A stretch of 64,000 nucleotides of DNA, taken from Pseudomonas sessilinigenes. GTDB lineage: Bacteria; Pseudomonadota; Gammaproteobacteria; Pseudomonadales; Pseudomonadaceae. Each line of letters starts with the position of its first letter. Position 1 is the stretch's first letter. The translations under genes and the position numbers were made by a program. Where the stretch lies: the NCBI RefSeq assembly GCF_003850565.1, contig NZ_CP027706.1, positions 3,162,001-3,226,000 on the forward strand. The letters are read 5' to 3'. The notes under the pieces were generated by a model that saw only the letters and a list, made by a program, of their open reading frames with translations, searched no databases and was not told where the DNA came from. This document shows, one piece after another, positions 1-9,484 of this stretch.

Positions 1-1800
1 TTCCTCAGTTGGGCGCAACAGGAACTGCAACATCGGGCACTGCGCGACCAGGGGACCGCCGAGCTGCGGTTCCCCCACGGGCAGTTTCGCCCCGGCCAGC
101 GGCACCTGGCCGAGTCGGTGTACAAGGCGGTCAGTACCGGCCGTTGCCTGCTGGCCCAGGCTCCCACCGGTATCGGCAAGACCCTGGGCACGCTGTTTCC
201 CATGCTCAAGGCCATGGCCCCGCAACGGCTGGACAAACTGTTGTTCCTCACGGCCAAGACCCCGGGGCGGCAGTTGGCACTGGAGGGTGCGCGAATGCTG
301 TTCGCCCAGCAGCCCGGATTGCCCTTGCGAGTTTTGGAGCTGGTGGCCCGGGACAAGGCCTGTGAATACCTGGACAAGGCTTGCCATGGCGAATCCTGCC
401 CCCTGGCCAAGGGCTTCTACCAGCGCTTGCCCGCTGCCCGCCAGGCGGCGGTCCAGGTGCCGCTGCTCGATCGCCAGGCCCTGCGCCAAGTGGCGCTGGA
501 GCACCAGGTCTGCCCTTACTACCTGAGCCAGGAGATGGCGCGCTGGAGTGACCTGGTGGTGGCTGACTACAACTACTACTTTGACTCCAGCGCCCTGTTG
601 TTCGGGCTGGCCCAGGCCGCTCAAGAGCGCCTGGCGGTACTGGTGGACGAGGCCCACAACCTGGTAGAGCGAGGACGCGGCATGTACAGCGCCAGTCTCG
701 ACCAGCAACAACTGGCCCAAGTGCGCAAGAGCGCCCCACAAGCGTTGAAGTCATCCCTGCAACGGTTGAACCGGGAGTGGAACGCGCTGCACAAGGAGCA
801 GCTCGTGCCTTACCAGGTCTACCAAGGCATCCCCGCTGCCTGGCTCAAGGCCTTGGGATTGTGCATCGCCGCCTTGGGCGACTACTTCGCCGAGCACCCC
901 CAGGGGGTGGAAAGTGGGTTGCAGGGCTGGTACTTCGAGCTGTTGCAGTTCGCCCGGGTGGCGGAGTTGTTCGATGAGCAGCCATTCATCTTCGATGTCA
1001 GCAAGCGCACCTTGAGTGCCCGGCGCAGCCTGTCATGCCTGAGCCTGCGCAATGTGGTGCCGGCCGCGCTACTGCGCCCACGGATGGAGGCCGCCCGCAG
1101 CGTGGTGCTGTTTTCCGCGACCCTCAATCCAAGGCATTACTACCAGGACCTGCTGGGGCTGCCCGAGGATAGCGTGTGGGTGGATGTCGAGTCGCCGTTC
1201 GCGGCCACGCAGTTGGAAGTCCATATCGTCAAGCGGATCTCCACGCGCTATGCCCACCGCCAACAGTCCCTGGGGCCGATTGTCGAGCTGATGGCCCGCC
1301 AGTTCGCGGCACGTCCGGGAAACTACCTGGCGTTCTTCAGCAGCTTCGATTACCTGCAACAGGTGGCTGAATTACTGGCCCGGGAACATCCACACATTCC
1401 TTTGTGGCTGCAGGCACGAGGCATGGATGAAGCCGCCCGCGAGGATTTTCTGCGCAAGTTCCAGGTCGAGGGCCAGGGCATCGGTTTTGCGGTGCTCGGT
1501 GGCGCCTTCGGTGAAGGCATAGACCTCCCGGGCTCGAGGCTCATCGGTGCCTTTGTCGCCACCCTGGGCCTGCCGCAACTCAATGTATTGAACGAACAGA
1601 TGAAGCAGCGCATGGGCGAACTGTTCGGCTGCGGTTATGACTACACGTACCTGTACCCCGGCTTGCAGAAGGTGGTGCAGGCGGCTGGCCGGGTGATTCG
1701 CAGCCAGGCCGATAGTGGGGTGCTGATGCTCATCGACGATCGTTTCAACGAGCCCAGGGTGCGGCGGTTGCTGCCGCGCTGGTGGGCCATCGCGCCATAG
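1..1800 (+). CDS. DinG/XPD-family ATP-dependent DNA helicase, 5' end missing
   Basis: Superfamily 2 DNA helicase of the Rad3/XPD/DinG type, likely acting in DNA repair. The reading frame is already open at base 1, so the N-terminus lies outside the window; 599 residues are visible. Walker A reads APTGIGKT (about residues 53-60) and the DEAH box reads VDEAHNL near base 650. Four cysteines at residues 121, 128, 133 and 171 have the spacing of the XPD-type iron-sulfur cluster. The C-terminal half has the usual FSATL, GEGIDLPG and QAAGRVIRS motifs. In pseudomonads such a gene often sits next to a VRR-NUC nuclease gene, which would be just upstream. The family is secure; the exact orthologue (DinG, YoaA or another) is not. 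Confidence 0.9.
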   Translation, partial: FLSWAQQELQHRALRDQGTAELRFPHGQFRPGQRHLAESVYKAVSTGRCLLAQAPTGIGKTLGTLFPMLKAMAPQRLDKLLFLTAKTPGRQLALEGARMLFAQQPGLPLRVLELVARDKACEYLDKACHGESCPLAKGFYQRLPAARQAAVQVPLLDRQALRQVALEHQVCPYYLSQEMARWSDLVVADYNYYFDSSALLFGLAQAAQERLAVLVDEAHNLVERGRGMYSASLDQQQLAQVRKSAPQALKSSLQRLNREWNALHKEQLVPYQVYQGIPAAWLKALGLCIAALGDYFAEHPQGVESGLQGWYFELLQFARVAELFDEQPFIFDVSKRTLSARRSLSCLSLRNVVPAALLRPRMEAARSVVLFSATLNPRHYYQDLLGLPEDSVWVDVESPFAATQLEVHIVKRISTRYAHRQQSLGPIVELMARQFAARPGNYLAFFSSFDYLQQVAELLAREHPHIPLWLQARGMDEAAREDFLRKFQVEGQGIGFAVLGGAFGEGIDLPGSRLIGAFVATLGLPQLNVLNEQMKQRMGELFGCGYDYTYLYPGLQKVVQAAGRVIRSQADSGVLMLIDDRFNEPRVRRLLPRWWAIAP

Positions 1801-1841
1801 ACAACGCCGCAGGACAGCCCATGGCCGGCCGGCGGCGTTGT
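1801..1841 (+). terminator. Hairpin directly after the helicase stop codon
   Basis: ACAACGCCGC (1801-1810) pairs perfectly with GCGGCGTTGT (1832-1841) around a 21-nt loop that contains a smaller GGCC palindrome. It begins at the base after the TAG stop. There is no clear U-tract, so it may be a weak or bidirectional terminator between the convergent genes, or an mRNA-stabilising 3' hairpin. Confidence 0.5.
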
Positions 1842-1892
1842 GTTGAACCCTATGGGCGCGGTACTGCCTGGCACCAGGCTTCGCGGCAAGTA

Positions 1893-2303
1893 TCAATGGC
1901 CCTGGCGAGCCCTGACAAAACGACGCAGGGTCTGGCCGGGGCCAGTCTGGAACCGCGTCGGGCGTGGCTGGCCAGTGTCGGCGGCAATGAACACGAACTC
2001 ATCGTCGGTCAACTGATAGCTGGCCGGCAGCGGTTGCCCGGCATCGGCTCCGATCGAATCGACCCAGGTAATGGACTTGGGATCGGTGCTGCTGTCGAGC
2101 GTGAAGCTGCCAGCCAGCAACAGCTGGCCGTCTACCGTCACCACGCGAAAGTTCTGGCCCTCGATCCGGGTCTGGGCGCCTGGAGCGCTGTGCTCGTCAG
2201 GAGGATTGAGTATGCCGCTGTCCTCCATTTCGACCTGCTCCCAGGTGCCTTGCAGGCGTTGCAGTTCCAGCAGGTCGCTGGTGATGGGCATTGTAGAGCT
2301 CAT
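1893..2303 (-). CDS. Small TIGR03067-like (lipocalin-like) protein
   Basis: A 136-residue protein with no signal peptide. The LQGTWEQVE motif near residue 17 followed by a predicted beta-rich body resembles the TIGR03067 family, a lipocalin-like domain of unknown function. The start is the first ATG of the pair in MSSTM; AAAGGA lies about 10 nt upstream. It begins 28 bp after the RcsB-like gene stop and could be the last gene of that transcript. No catalytic residues can be assigned. The assignment rests on the N-terminal motif only. Confidence 0.6.
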   Translation of the reverse strand: MSSTMPITSDLLELQRLQGTWEQVEMEDSGILNPPDEHSAPGAQTRIEGQNFRVVTVDGQLLLAGSFTLDSSTDPKSITWVDSIGADAGQPLPASYQLTDDEFVFIAADTGQPRPTRFQTGPGQTLRRFVRARQGH

Positions 2304-2331
2304 GCTGGTTGATTCCTTTCAGAGACAGGGG

Positions 2332-2979
2332 TCAGTTGAAGAGGTTGCGACCAATGCAATAGGTCAGCAAGTCCAGGTCACTTTGCACGTCCAGCTTGCG
2401 CATGGCGGATATCTTCTGCGCACTGATGGTCTTCGAGCTGCGATTCTGGGTACGAGCAATGTCGCTGACACTTTTGCCGGAGACGAACAGCCGCAGTATC
2501 TCGAATTCCTTGGGTGAGAGGGTAGAGATACGTTCATCGATCGCCACATTCGATTCTGGTACCGAGCGGATGAGGGAGGTGTGGCTCCGGTGGGCGCTTT
2601 TCTGGGCGATGGCCCTCAGGGCGAGCTGGATTTCCTCATGCAGTTGGTTCTTCTGGATCACGCCCACCACTCCTAGCTCATGTAGACGGGCCAGGATCAA
2701 CGAGTTGGAAATCACGGTCAGGATCAAGATCTGCGGGTGCGGAAAGTTGCGCTTGATGTATTCCACCAGCTTCAGGCCGTCGCCGTAGGGCGAGCTTCCA
2801 GGCATGTTGTAGTCGGTGATGATCAGGTCTACATGTCGGGTTTCCAGCAACTGGACCAAGTCCCTGGAGCACACGGCTTCACCCACGATTTCGAAACGCT
2901 CGTCGCGCTCCATCAGCTCACGGACTCCGAGCAGCACGATAGGGTGATCGTCAGCAATGATGACTTTGAGCTTTTCCAT
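2332..2979 (-). CDS. RcsB-like response regulator (REC plus LuxR-type HTH)
   Basis: A 215-residue NarL/LuxR-type DNA-binding response regulator. The receiver domain (1-125) has the acidic pair ADD near residue 10 and the phospho-acceptor in IITDYNMPG. The HTH (about 150-205) reads LSPKEFEILRLF and later KTISAQKISAM. Resemblance to enterobacterial RcsB is strong: IIADDHPIVL, YGDG, YIKR-F, LSPKE and KTIS-QK are all present. It lies downstream of two RcsC-like hybrid kinases in the same orientation, which suggests it is the output regulator of that phosphorelay. The target genes cannot be seen. The ribosome binding site is weak. Confidence 0.9.
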   Translation of the reverse strand: MEKLKVIIADDHPIVLLGVRELMERDERFEIVGEAVCSRDLVQLLETRHVDLIITDYNMPGSSPYGDGLKLVEYIKRNFPHPQILILTVISNSLILARLHELGVVGVIQKNQLHEEIQLALRAIAQKSAHRSHTSLIRSVPESNVAIDERISTLSPKEFEILRLFVSGKSVSDIARTQNRSSKTISAQKISAMRKLDVQSDLDLLTYCIGRNLFN

Positions 2980-3056
2980 GAGAAATGCACTCGTGTAATA
3001 GACACGTTAGAGAATAAGAATGACAGGTCGAGAAACGACCTGCATACCGCGGGTCG

Positions 3057-6000
3057 TCATGCAAGCAGCGACAGCAGTTCGGATAGCTGTCGCATCAGTT
3101 GCCTGGTCTGTACCACCAGTTGTGGGTTCGATGGGGATTCCAGCAGGCGACATTCCATTTCGGCACAGGCCCTGGACAAGGTGCTGGCCCGAACCGCACC
3201 CAGGCCCCCGGCAATGCTGTGCAGGCGTTCGGCGGCGGCCTGCAGGTCACCTTGATGCAGCGCCCGATCCAGCTGTCGCAGGTCCTGGTCCATGGTCTGG
3301 AGAAACAACGGGCGCATGCGCTGTGAAATCTGAATGTGTTCACCAGTGGCTAGCGTCGTGCTGCAGAGGAGTTCCTCAGGAGGGCTGGCAGTCTGCGAAG
3401 GTGCCGGGCTGGCGGGGTGAGAAGGCTTTTCGGCGCCCACTGGGCAGAGTCGCGTGAGCTGCTCGTACAAGCCTTGCAGGTCGATGGGCTTGACCAGCCA
3501 GCTGTTCATGCCCGCCGCCAGGCAGCGCTGGCCTTCTTCACGCAAGGTGTTGGCGGTGATACCGATGATGGGCAGTTGCAGGTCTTGGCCGCGCAACTGT
3601 CGGGCGAGTTCATAGCCGTTCATCACGGGCATGTTCACGTCGGTCAGCACCAGGTCGAACAATTGCGGTTGCCAATGTTCCAGCGCCTGTGCGCCATTGC
3701 TCGCCTGGGTGACTTGGCAGCCCAGGGTGTGTAGCTGCTCCAGGATGATCGCCTGGTTGACCGGGTTGTCTTCGGCTACCAGTACATGCAGGTTCAACAG
3801 CCGTAGGGCTTCAGGCTGGCGGGGGGCGCTGGGCAGGGGCAGGCCTTGCCGGGAACGCGAGGCCGCTTGGGCAATGGCACGAATATCGTGGGCATCGACT
3901 GTCCTTGGCTCGCCCGGGCTCGCGTTACCGACGGCATTGATGCACAGGCCGGGCCACGAGACCAGGGTGTCCCGGGGCAGCATGTCGATGAGCAACGGGT
4001 GCTGCGGTTGTTCGTCCCAATCAGTAGGCACCGCAGAGGCTTGGATGCCCAGGCGCTCGAGCCATTCGCAGGTGTTCTTGAGCAACTCGGGTATCGGTGC
4101 CCGGACATACACGGGCGGCCCATCGGGGAATGACTGGAGGCCGGGTAAGGCGCCTGCCAGGCGCGGTAGCTGCAGGCGCATGGAAAAACTGCTGCCCAGG
4201 CCGGGTTCGCTGGTTACCTGCATGTGTCCCTCCATCAGGGCGCAGAGGTGGCGGGAGATCGCCAGGCCCAGGCCGGCCCCAGCCTGTGTCGAGGTGTCGC
4301 GCACTTGATAGAACGGATCGAATAGATGCTTCTGTTGCTCCGTCGAGATGCCGATGCCGGTATCGGTGACTTGCCATTCGATGCTGGCTTGCTGCTCGTC
4401 CAGTTCCAATACCCTGGCCCGCAGCACCACCCGGCCGCTGTCGGTGAACTTCAGTGCATTGTCCAGCAGGTTGCCGAGAATCTGGCGGATCCGTTCGGCG
4501 TCGCCCTGCAGCAGCGCGGGCAGGCCAGGGTCGATGCATCCATAAAGCAGTATCCCGTGATGTTCGGCGAGGGCTGCATGGGTGCGCAGGAGGTCCTCCA
4601 ACAGATCCAGGGGACAGAACTCCACCGGTTCTATCTTCATCTGCCCTGATTCGATCCTGGAGAGGTCCAGGACGTTGCTGATCAATTGCAGCAGGTCACC
4701 CGAGGAACGCTGGATGGTTTGCAGGTAGTCGGCCTGGCGTGGGTCCAGCGCTGTCAGGCCGAACAGCTCCAGGGTCCCGAGCACGCCGTACAAGGGCGTA
4801 CGGATCTCATGGCTCATGGTGGCCACGAACAGGGCCTTGGCTTGATTGGCGGCATCCGCCGAGCTCCTTGCTTGCTCAAGGGCCTGGGCACTTTTGATTT
4901 GCCAGGTGATGTCATTGAAAACGCAGAGCACCGCCTCCTGGTCCTGGTAGCGTGTGGCGGCGAACCTGACTTGCAGGTACCGCCCTTCGATCATCAGGCA
5001 CGATTCCGTGCCGTCGATGCACTGTGGGTCCTGCTCCAGCAGTGCCAGCAGGTCACTGGTAATGGCTTCCTGCCGGGCCAGGGGATTTTCCAGCAGGACC
5101 TTGAAGTCTTCCCGACCCAGCACGCACAGGCCCGTGGGCGAGGTTTCGATGACCGTGCGGTTGAAGGCTTCACTTTCAGCAACGCTCTGTTGCGCCAGGG
5201 GGTGAGGTGCCTGTTCCCAGGCGCGATACCAGCGACTGGCACTCCAGCCACAGGCCACGGCTCCGGCCATCAGGCCAAGCAGGCTGGCCAGGGCCCACAA
5301 CGCTTGGCTGTAGAGCTCCCGGTAGCTGATGTTGTAGAAGCCGGTCCAGAGAGCGGGGGTGTGACTGGTGAGCTTCAGGGTCATGCCTTGCCAGCCAACG
5401 TTCAGGCCTTCGTGCAGGGACTCGGTCGGTTCTCGAGAGCCGACCAGGATGTTACCCGCGGGATCGACCAGGGTGAGTGCGTCGTAGGCTGTCGAATCCT
5501 TGAGGCGTTCGACGTTCTGGATGTCATCGAGCTCCAACAACGAGGCGACTCGTGTCTCGCCTTGATTTGCAGAGAAAGGGCGCTGAGCGGAGCCCATATG
5601 CAAATTGATGTAGGCCAGCATGCCTGGGCGCAAACCCAGCGCCTGGGAACCGGGGTATTGTCGCCAGCGAACCTGGTGGCTCGCAGGCCACCCCTTCTCC
5701 AGGGTTGCCTGGCCCAACTCCAGCATCGCCAGCGAGGCCACGTGTCCAGAGCCGTTGCGGTCATTTTGTGTGGCCAAGGCGGCGATATCGAGGTTACCGC
5801 ACGAGTTGAACATAAAGGCTCGCGGTGTCTGGTTGCGTGATGAGGACCAGAAGGCCTGGTAGAGGCTCGAGAGCTGCAAGCCGAGGGCGAAGATACGAGG
5901 TATCTGGCGCAGCGCCGGATCGAGGGCGAGAGACGTTGTCGGCGAGCGTGGGATGTTCCAGTTTTCGCAGTCCCGGGATTGCGCCAGTAAATGGCTGAGC

Positions 6001-6266
6001 TCATGCAAGTCGCCGGTATTTCTGCCCGACAAGTCGATCGGGTCATAAGCGGCTACTCGCCTGAGAAACAGTTCCTGCTCCTGAATGTGTTCCATCAGCC
6101 GGGTGAAATGAAACCTGATGTTGCCGGATTGCTCATCGATCGACCGAGCCACTGTCCAGTACATGGTCCCCAGCAGCAGTGCCAGGCTCAGTGGCGCCAG
6201 CAGCACGGGGTACACGCACAATGGCTTGCGAGCCGGGCTTTTCAAGAGGGCTGCGCTGTCATTCAT
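3057..6266 (-). CDS. RcsC-like hybrid sensor kinase with HATPase, REC and HPt
   Basis: An inner-membrane unorthodox kinase of about 1069 residues. Order: TM helix about 18-40; periplasmic sensor about 45-320 with no recognised family; TM2 about 322-345; PAS-like linker 365-455; HisKA with phospho-His in MSHEIRTPL (about 487); HATPase with N, G1 and G2 boxes about 590-700; a degenerate receiver or RcsC-ABL-like segment about 715-800; REC 825-945 with Asp in LTDVNMP (about 877); HPt about 985-1060 with His in RLHSIAG (about 1017). This is a full His-Asp-His relay whose natural target is the adjacent RcsB-like regulator. ATG at 6266 is chosen; a GTG sits one codon upstream. The ribosome binding site is poor. 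The signal sensed is unknown. Confidence 0.93.
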   Translation of the reverse strand: MNDSAALLKSPARKPLCVYPVLLAPLSLALLLGTMYWTVARSIDEQSGNIRFHFTRLMEHIQEQELFLRRVAAYDPIDLSGRNTGDLHELSHLLAQSRDCENWNIPRSPTTSLALDPALRQIPRIFALGLQLSSLYQAFWSSSRNQTPRAFMFNSCGNLDIAALATQNDRNGSGHVASLAMLELGQATLEKGWPASHQVRWRQYPGSQALGLRPGMLAYINLHMGSAQRPFSANQGETRVASLLELDDIQNVERLKDSTAYDALTLVDPAGNILVGSREPTESLHEGLNVGWQGMTLKLTSHTPALWTGFYNISYRELYSQALWALASLLGLMAGAVACGWSASRWYRAWEQAPHPLAQQSVAESEAFNRTVIETSPTGLCVLGREDFKVLLENPLARQEAITSDLLALLEQDPQCIDGTESCLMIEGRYLQVRFAATRYQDQEAVLCVFNDITWQIKSAQALEQARSSADAANQAKALFVATMSHEIRTPLYGVLGTLELFGLTALDPRQADYLQTIQRSSGDLLQLISNVLDLSRIESGQMKIEPVEFCPLDLLEDLLRTHAALAEHHGILLYGCIDPGLPALLQGDAERIRQILGNLLDNALKFTDSGRVVLRARVLELDEQQASIEWQVTDTGIGISTEQQKHLFDPFYQVRDTSTQAGAGLGLAISRHLCALMEGHMQVTSEPGLGSSFSMRLQLPRLAGALPGLQSFPDGPPVYVRAPIPELLKNTCEWLERLGIQASAVPTDWDEQPQHPLLIDMLPRDTLVSWPGLCINAVGNASPGEPRTVDAHDIRAIAQAASRSRQGLPLPSAPRQPEALRLLNLHVLVAEDNPVNQAIILEQLHTLGCQVTQASNGAQALEHWQPQLFDLVLTDVNMPVMNGYELARQLRGQDLQLPIIGITANTLREEGQRCLAAGMNSWLVKPIDLQGLYEQLTRLCPVGAEKPSHPASPAPSQTASPPEELLCSTTLATGEHIQISQRMRPLFLQTMDQDLRQLDRALHQGDLQAAAERLHSIAGGLGAVRASTLSRACAEMECRLLESPSNPQLVVQTRQLMRQLSELLSLLA

Positions 6267-6483
6267 CACTCATTCACCAAACAGGTTTGTGGGCTCAGGT
6301 ATCGCGGCTTCAATTTCAACAAGGCATTTAGCGCTACAGGTAAAGGGCGAAAGGACATTGAGCCACCGGCCCTGCATCCTTGTGGCGTCACCCAGGATGG
6401 CGGCAGGTCATTCGGCGCCAGGTTCGGACGTGGCTGCCGGAGGGTTTATCCAGGGCCAGGAACGCAGTCGAAGGCGGAGTCGG

Positions 6484-9330
6484 TCATGTTGGGTTCTGGT
6501 CGGCGAGGCCCGGGGCGTCACGGGCGGTTCGTGCATAAATCGACAAATAGTTGAACAAGGCCCTCAGGGCGAAGGGCTTGACCAGGCAGTGGTTCATCCC
6601 GGCTTCGGCGCACTTCTCCTCTTCACCGCGCATGGCGTTGGCGGTGGCGCCGATGATCGGAATCGCAGCGTCCCGCCGGCGTAGTTCCCTGGCCAGTTCA
6701 TAGCCATTGATCTTGGGCATGTTCACATCGGTCAGGACCAGGTCGAAGTGGCCGCTTTTCCAGATGGCGAGGGCCTCTTCACCGTTGCGTGCCAACTCTA
6801 CGCTGCAACCGAGTTCTTCCAGTTGGTCCTTGAGGATCAGTTGATTGATCAGGTTGTCCTCGGCTACCAGCACATGCAGGTGAAGCGGCTTGAGTTCGCG
6901 GCTGTCGGGGTGTTCCTGGCCCGGTTTCGACCATAGGCCCTGGGCCTGGCCGACCGCCTGGTGGAGGGCGCGCAGATTGTTGCAGTTGACTTGCCAGATA
7001 CCATCCTGGCTCCGGGTCTCCTGATGGCCGTCGCCACTGGCAAGCACCAGTGGGCCTGGCCAGTCGGGCTCCAGCCGGCGCTCCAACGGGCCCGGGTGCA
7101 ATTCGATGAGCAGCGTGTCGCGATTGATGCCGACCACGTTGGGCGAGCAAGGCTGGGCCCGAGCGCCCCAGCGTCGCAACCACCCGGCCACCGATTCGGC
7201 CAGCTCGCGTACTGGCGACACGACATAGATGATCTGTGGCAGCAAGGCGCCGATAGTCGGGGGGCGGGGTGGCGTGGTGGGAGTTTCCAGCGGTAGGGTC
7301 AAGGTGAAGCTACTGCCCAACCCCAACTCGCTGACCGTACGGATGTTGCCATTCATCAGCTGGGTCAGGCGTTGGCAGATCGAAAGCCCCAGTCCGGTAC
7401 CGGCGATGACGTTGGTATTGCCCTCGGACTGGTAGAACGGCTGGAAGATCAACGCCTGGTCGCCCTGGGCGATACCACGGCCAGTGTCGGAAACCTGCCA
7501 GACGATGCTGTCGTGCTCGTCTTCGTGGCGGTTGACCCGAACGCGCAGGACGATACGTCCGGAGTCGGTGAACTTCACCGCGTTGTTCAGCAAATTGCTG
7601 AGGATCTGGCGAATCCGCGTGACATCGCCGACCAGCAACTCCGGCAACTGTGGATCGATGCACGCATAGAGTTGCAGGCCCTTGGCCTGGGCAGCGGCTG
7701 CGTAGCCCTGGACGATCTCGTGCACCAGGTCCAGGGCGTTGAATTCGCTGAGCTCCAGGGCCAATTGTCCGGCTTCGATCTTGGAGACATCGAGCACGTC
7801 GCAGATCAACTGCAACAGGGTCCCGGAAGAGCCCTCGATGGCCCGCAGGTAATCCTTTTGCTGGTTGTCCAGCGGGGTGCGGGAAAGCAGCTCCAGGGTG
7901 CCGAGGACTCCGTACAGGGGCGTACGGATCTCATGGCTCATGGTCGCCAGGAACAAGGTCTTGGCTTCGTTGGCGATGTCGGCCAGGCGCCGGGCTTCCT
8001 CCAGGGTCGCCTCGATTTGCTTGCGCGCACTGATATCGCTGAAAGCACAGAACAACACGTCTTCGCCCTTGTAGCGGGTGGGCGCCGAGCTGAGATAGAG
8101 GTGGCGCCCGTCTGCGGTTTCAAAGTAGTCGGTGCTGTTTGCGCGTCCTGGATCGAAGGCTTGCTCGATCCAGCCGGGACACAATTGCTCGCGTTCGCTG
8201 CTGTTGCCCAGCCACTGTTGGGACAGGGTGTTTTCCAGTACCAGCCGGCCATCGCTGCGGCGCAGGACACAAAGGGCTACCGGGGCAATCTGGATCACGT
8301 CGCGGCTGAATGCCTCGCTTTCGATAAGGGCCTGGATCCGGTGCATGGCTGGGGCGAGCACGCGTATCTCTATCCAGTGGGTCAGCAGCCAGATCAGTGC
8401 CATGCCGAACAGGCTGATGAGCACGGCAGCGATCAGTTGCGGCAGCAGGTTCTCGAGCAGGGTTCGCAGCTCGAAGAAATAGACCAGTTGCCAACCCGAG
8501 GAACCTAGCTGCTTGCGCATCACCAAGTGTTCAGACCACCAGTCGCCACTCAGGACGCCGAAGAAACTATCGCCCTTGACCTGCCGTATGGCCTCGGCCA
8601 GTGGCGCGCTTGAGGAGCTGCCCAGAAGCACGCCGCCCAGGGAGTTGAACATCATGAACTCGCCTGCACTGCGGTTCCTGAGGGCATCAGAAACGCTGGC
8701 GCCGTCCATTTCCAGACCCAACCAACCAGAGTCGGCGAAGCGTTCGTCCAGGCGGGTGAAGATGTACAGGTTGGCAGAGATCGAGGTCTGGTCCATCAAC
8801 CATACCTCTTCACCCGGGGGTGTCTGCCCAGGCTTCAAGGCGGTCAGCCTGGCGAGTAGCGACAGCGGTAGATGAGAGGTTTCGGGGCGCGGGTTGAACA
8901 GGTACTGCACTTCGGGTTTTTGTCCAGGGTGGACGTAGAGCAGCGTCAACTGTTTGCTCTTGAGGTAGTCGCGCATGCGCCGGGTGAGCCATACGCCCCA
9001 ATGGTCTTCTTCTGGTGATCCCAGCTTCAGGTGGACTTCTTCGGTGGAGTCGAAACCGGTGGCTGCCTGAGGCTTGTGCACGGCCGACAGGCTCAGGCTT
9101 TCCAGCAAGGCCTCGCGGGAGGTGAAGAAGGTCTGGGCCTCGGCAATGGCGCTACTCATGTAGCTGCGTCGCTGAGAAAGCTCGTTGTTGAGGGTGGAGC
9201 GCATGAAGTTGTAGACCGCGCCCAGCAGCCCGATCAGGAAAACCAGCGCAACGATACGTAGCAGCCTGCGAACTGCTTCAGGGGAGGAAAATAGTGGATT
9301 GATCTGATGCAGATAGCTTTTTAATCTCAT
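6484..9330 (-). CDS. RcsC-like hybrid sensor kinase with HATPase and REC, no HPt
   Basis: A second hybrid kinase, 948 residues from the ATG at 9330. TM helices lie about 24-42 and 296-318 around a roughly 250-residue periplasmic sensor. A PAS-like segment follows, then HisKA with phospho-His in MSHEIRTPL (about 466), HATPase, an ABL-like segment, and REC with Asp in LTDVNMP. The protein ends about 25 residues after REC, so it lacks the HPt of its neighbour and would need an external HPt to reach a regulator. The kinase core is strikingly similar to the neighbour (MSHEIRTPLYGVLGTLEL is shared), suggesting duplication. The frame also allows a TTG start at 9375, but that codon lies inside a palindrome, so the ATG is preferred. 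The gap to the next kinase is 217 bp. Confidence 0.92.
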   Translation of the reverse strand: MRLKSYLHQINPLFSSPEAVRRLLRIVALVFLIGLLGAVYNFMRSTLNNELSQRRSYMSSAIAEAQTFFTSREALLESLSLSAVHKPQAATGFDSTEEVHLKLGSPEEDHWGVWLTRRMRDYLKSKQLTLLYVHPGQKPEVQYLFNPRPETSHLPLSLLARLTALKPGQTPPGEEVWLMDQTSISANLYIFTRLDERFADSGWLGLEMDGASVSDALRNRSAGEFMMFNSLGGVLLGSSSSAPLAEAIRQVKGDSFFGVLSGDWWSEHLVMRKQLGSSGWQLVYFFELRTLLENLLPQLIAAVLISLFGMALIWLLTHWIEIRVLAPAMHRIQALIESEAFSRDVIQIAPVALCVLRRSDGRLVLENTLSQQWLGNSSEREQLCPGWIEQAFDPGRANSTDYFETADGRHLYLSSAPTRYKGEDVLFCAFSDISARKQIEATLEEARRLADIANEAKTLFLATMSHEIRTPLYGVLGTLELLSRTPLDNQQKDYLRAIEGSSGTLLQLICDVLDVSKIEAGQLALELSEFNALDLVHEIVQGYAAAAQAKGLQLYACIDPQLPELLVGDVTRIRQILSNLLNNAVKFTDSGRIVLRVRVNRHEDEHDSIVWQVSDTGRGIAQGDQALIFQPFYQSEGNTNVIAGTGLGLSICQRLTQLMNGNIRTVSELGLGSSFTLTLPLETPTTPPRPPTIGALLPQIIYVVSPVRELAESVAGWLRRWGARAQPCSPNVVGINRDTLLIELHPGPLERRLEPDWPGPLVLASGDGHQETRSQDGIWQVNCNNLRALHQAVGQAQGLWSKPGQEHPDSRELKPLHLHVLVAEDNLINQLILKDQLEELGCSVELARNGEEALAIWKSGHFDLVLTDVNMPKINGYELARELRRRDAAIPIIGATANAMRGEEEKCAEAGMNHCLVKPFALRALFNYLSIYARTARDAPGLADQNPT

Positions 9331-9370
9331 GCCCGCCACTGTAAATGGGGGGTATGCCAGACAGGGATCA

Positions 9371-9388
9371 GACAATTCTCAAATTGTC
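9371..9388. promoter_or_regulatory. 18-bp palindrome upstream of the second hybrid kinase
   Basis: GACAATT (9371-9377) and AATTGTC (9382-9388) form a perfect 7-bp inverted repeat around 4 nt. It lies about 41 bp upstream of the ATG chosen for the kinase gene and is typical of a dimeric repressor or activator site. The binding protein is unknown. Confidence 0.45.
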
Positions 9389-9484
9389 GGGTACAAAGTA
9401 GTTTTGTTAAAAGTGACAGCTACGGCTCATGTGTGTCGCTGGCCAGAGTGTCTGCAATACCCCCTGGCCAGGGCCGGTAGGAGG

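Noticed and set aside
4686..5840. 384-codon plus-strand frame inside the first hybrid kinase gene
   Set aside because: Low-complexity Gln/Gly-rich translation typical of shadows; the opposite strand encodes continuous kinase domains.
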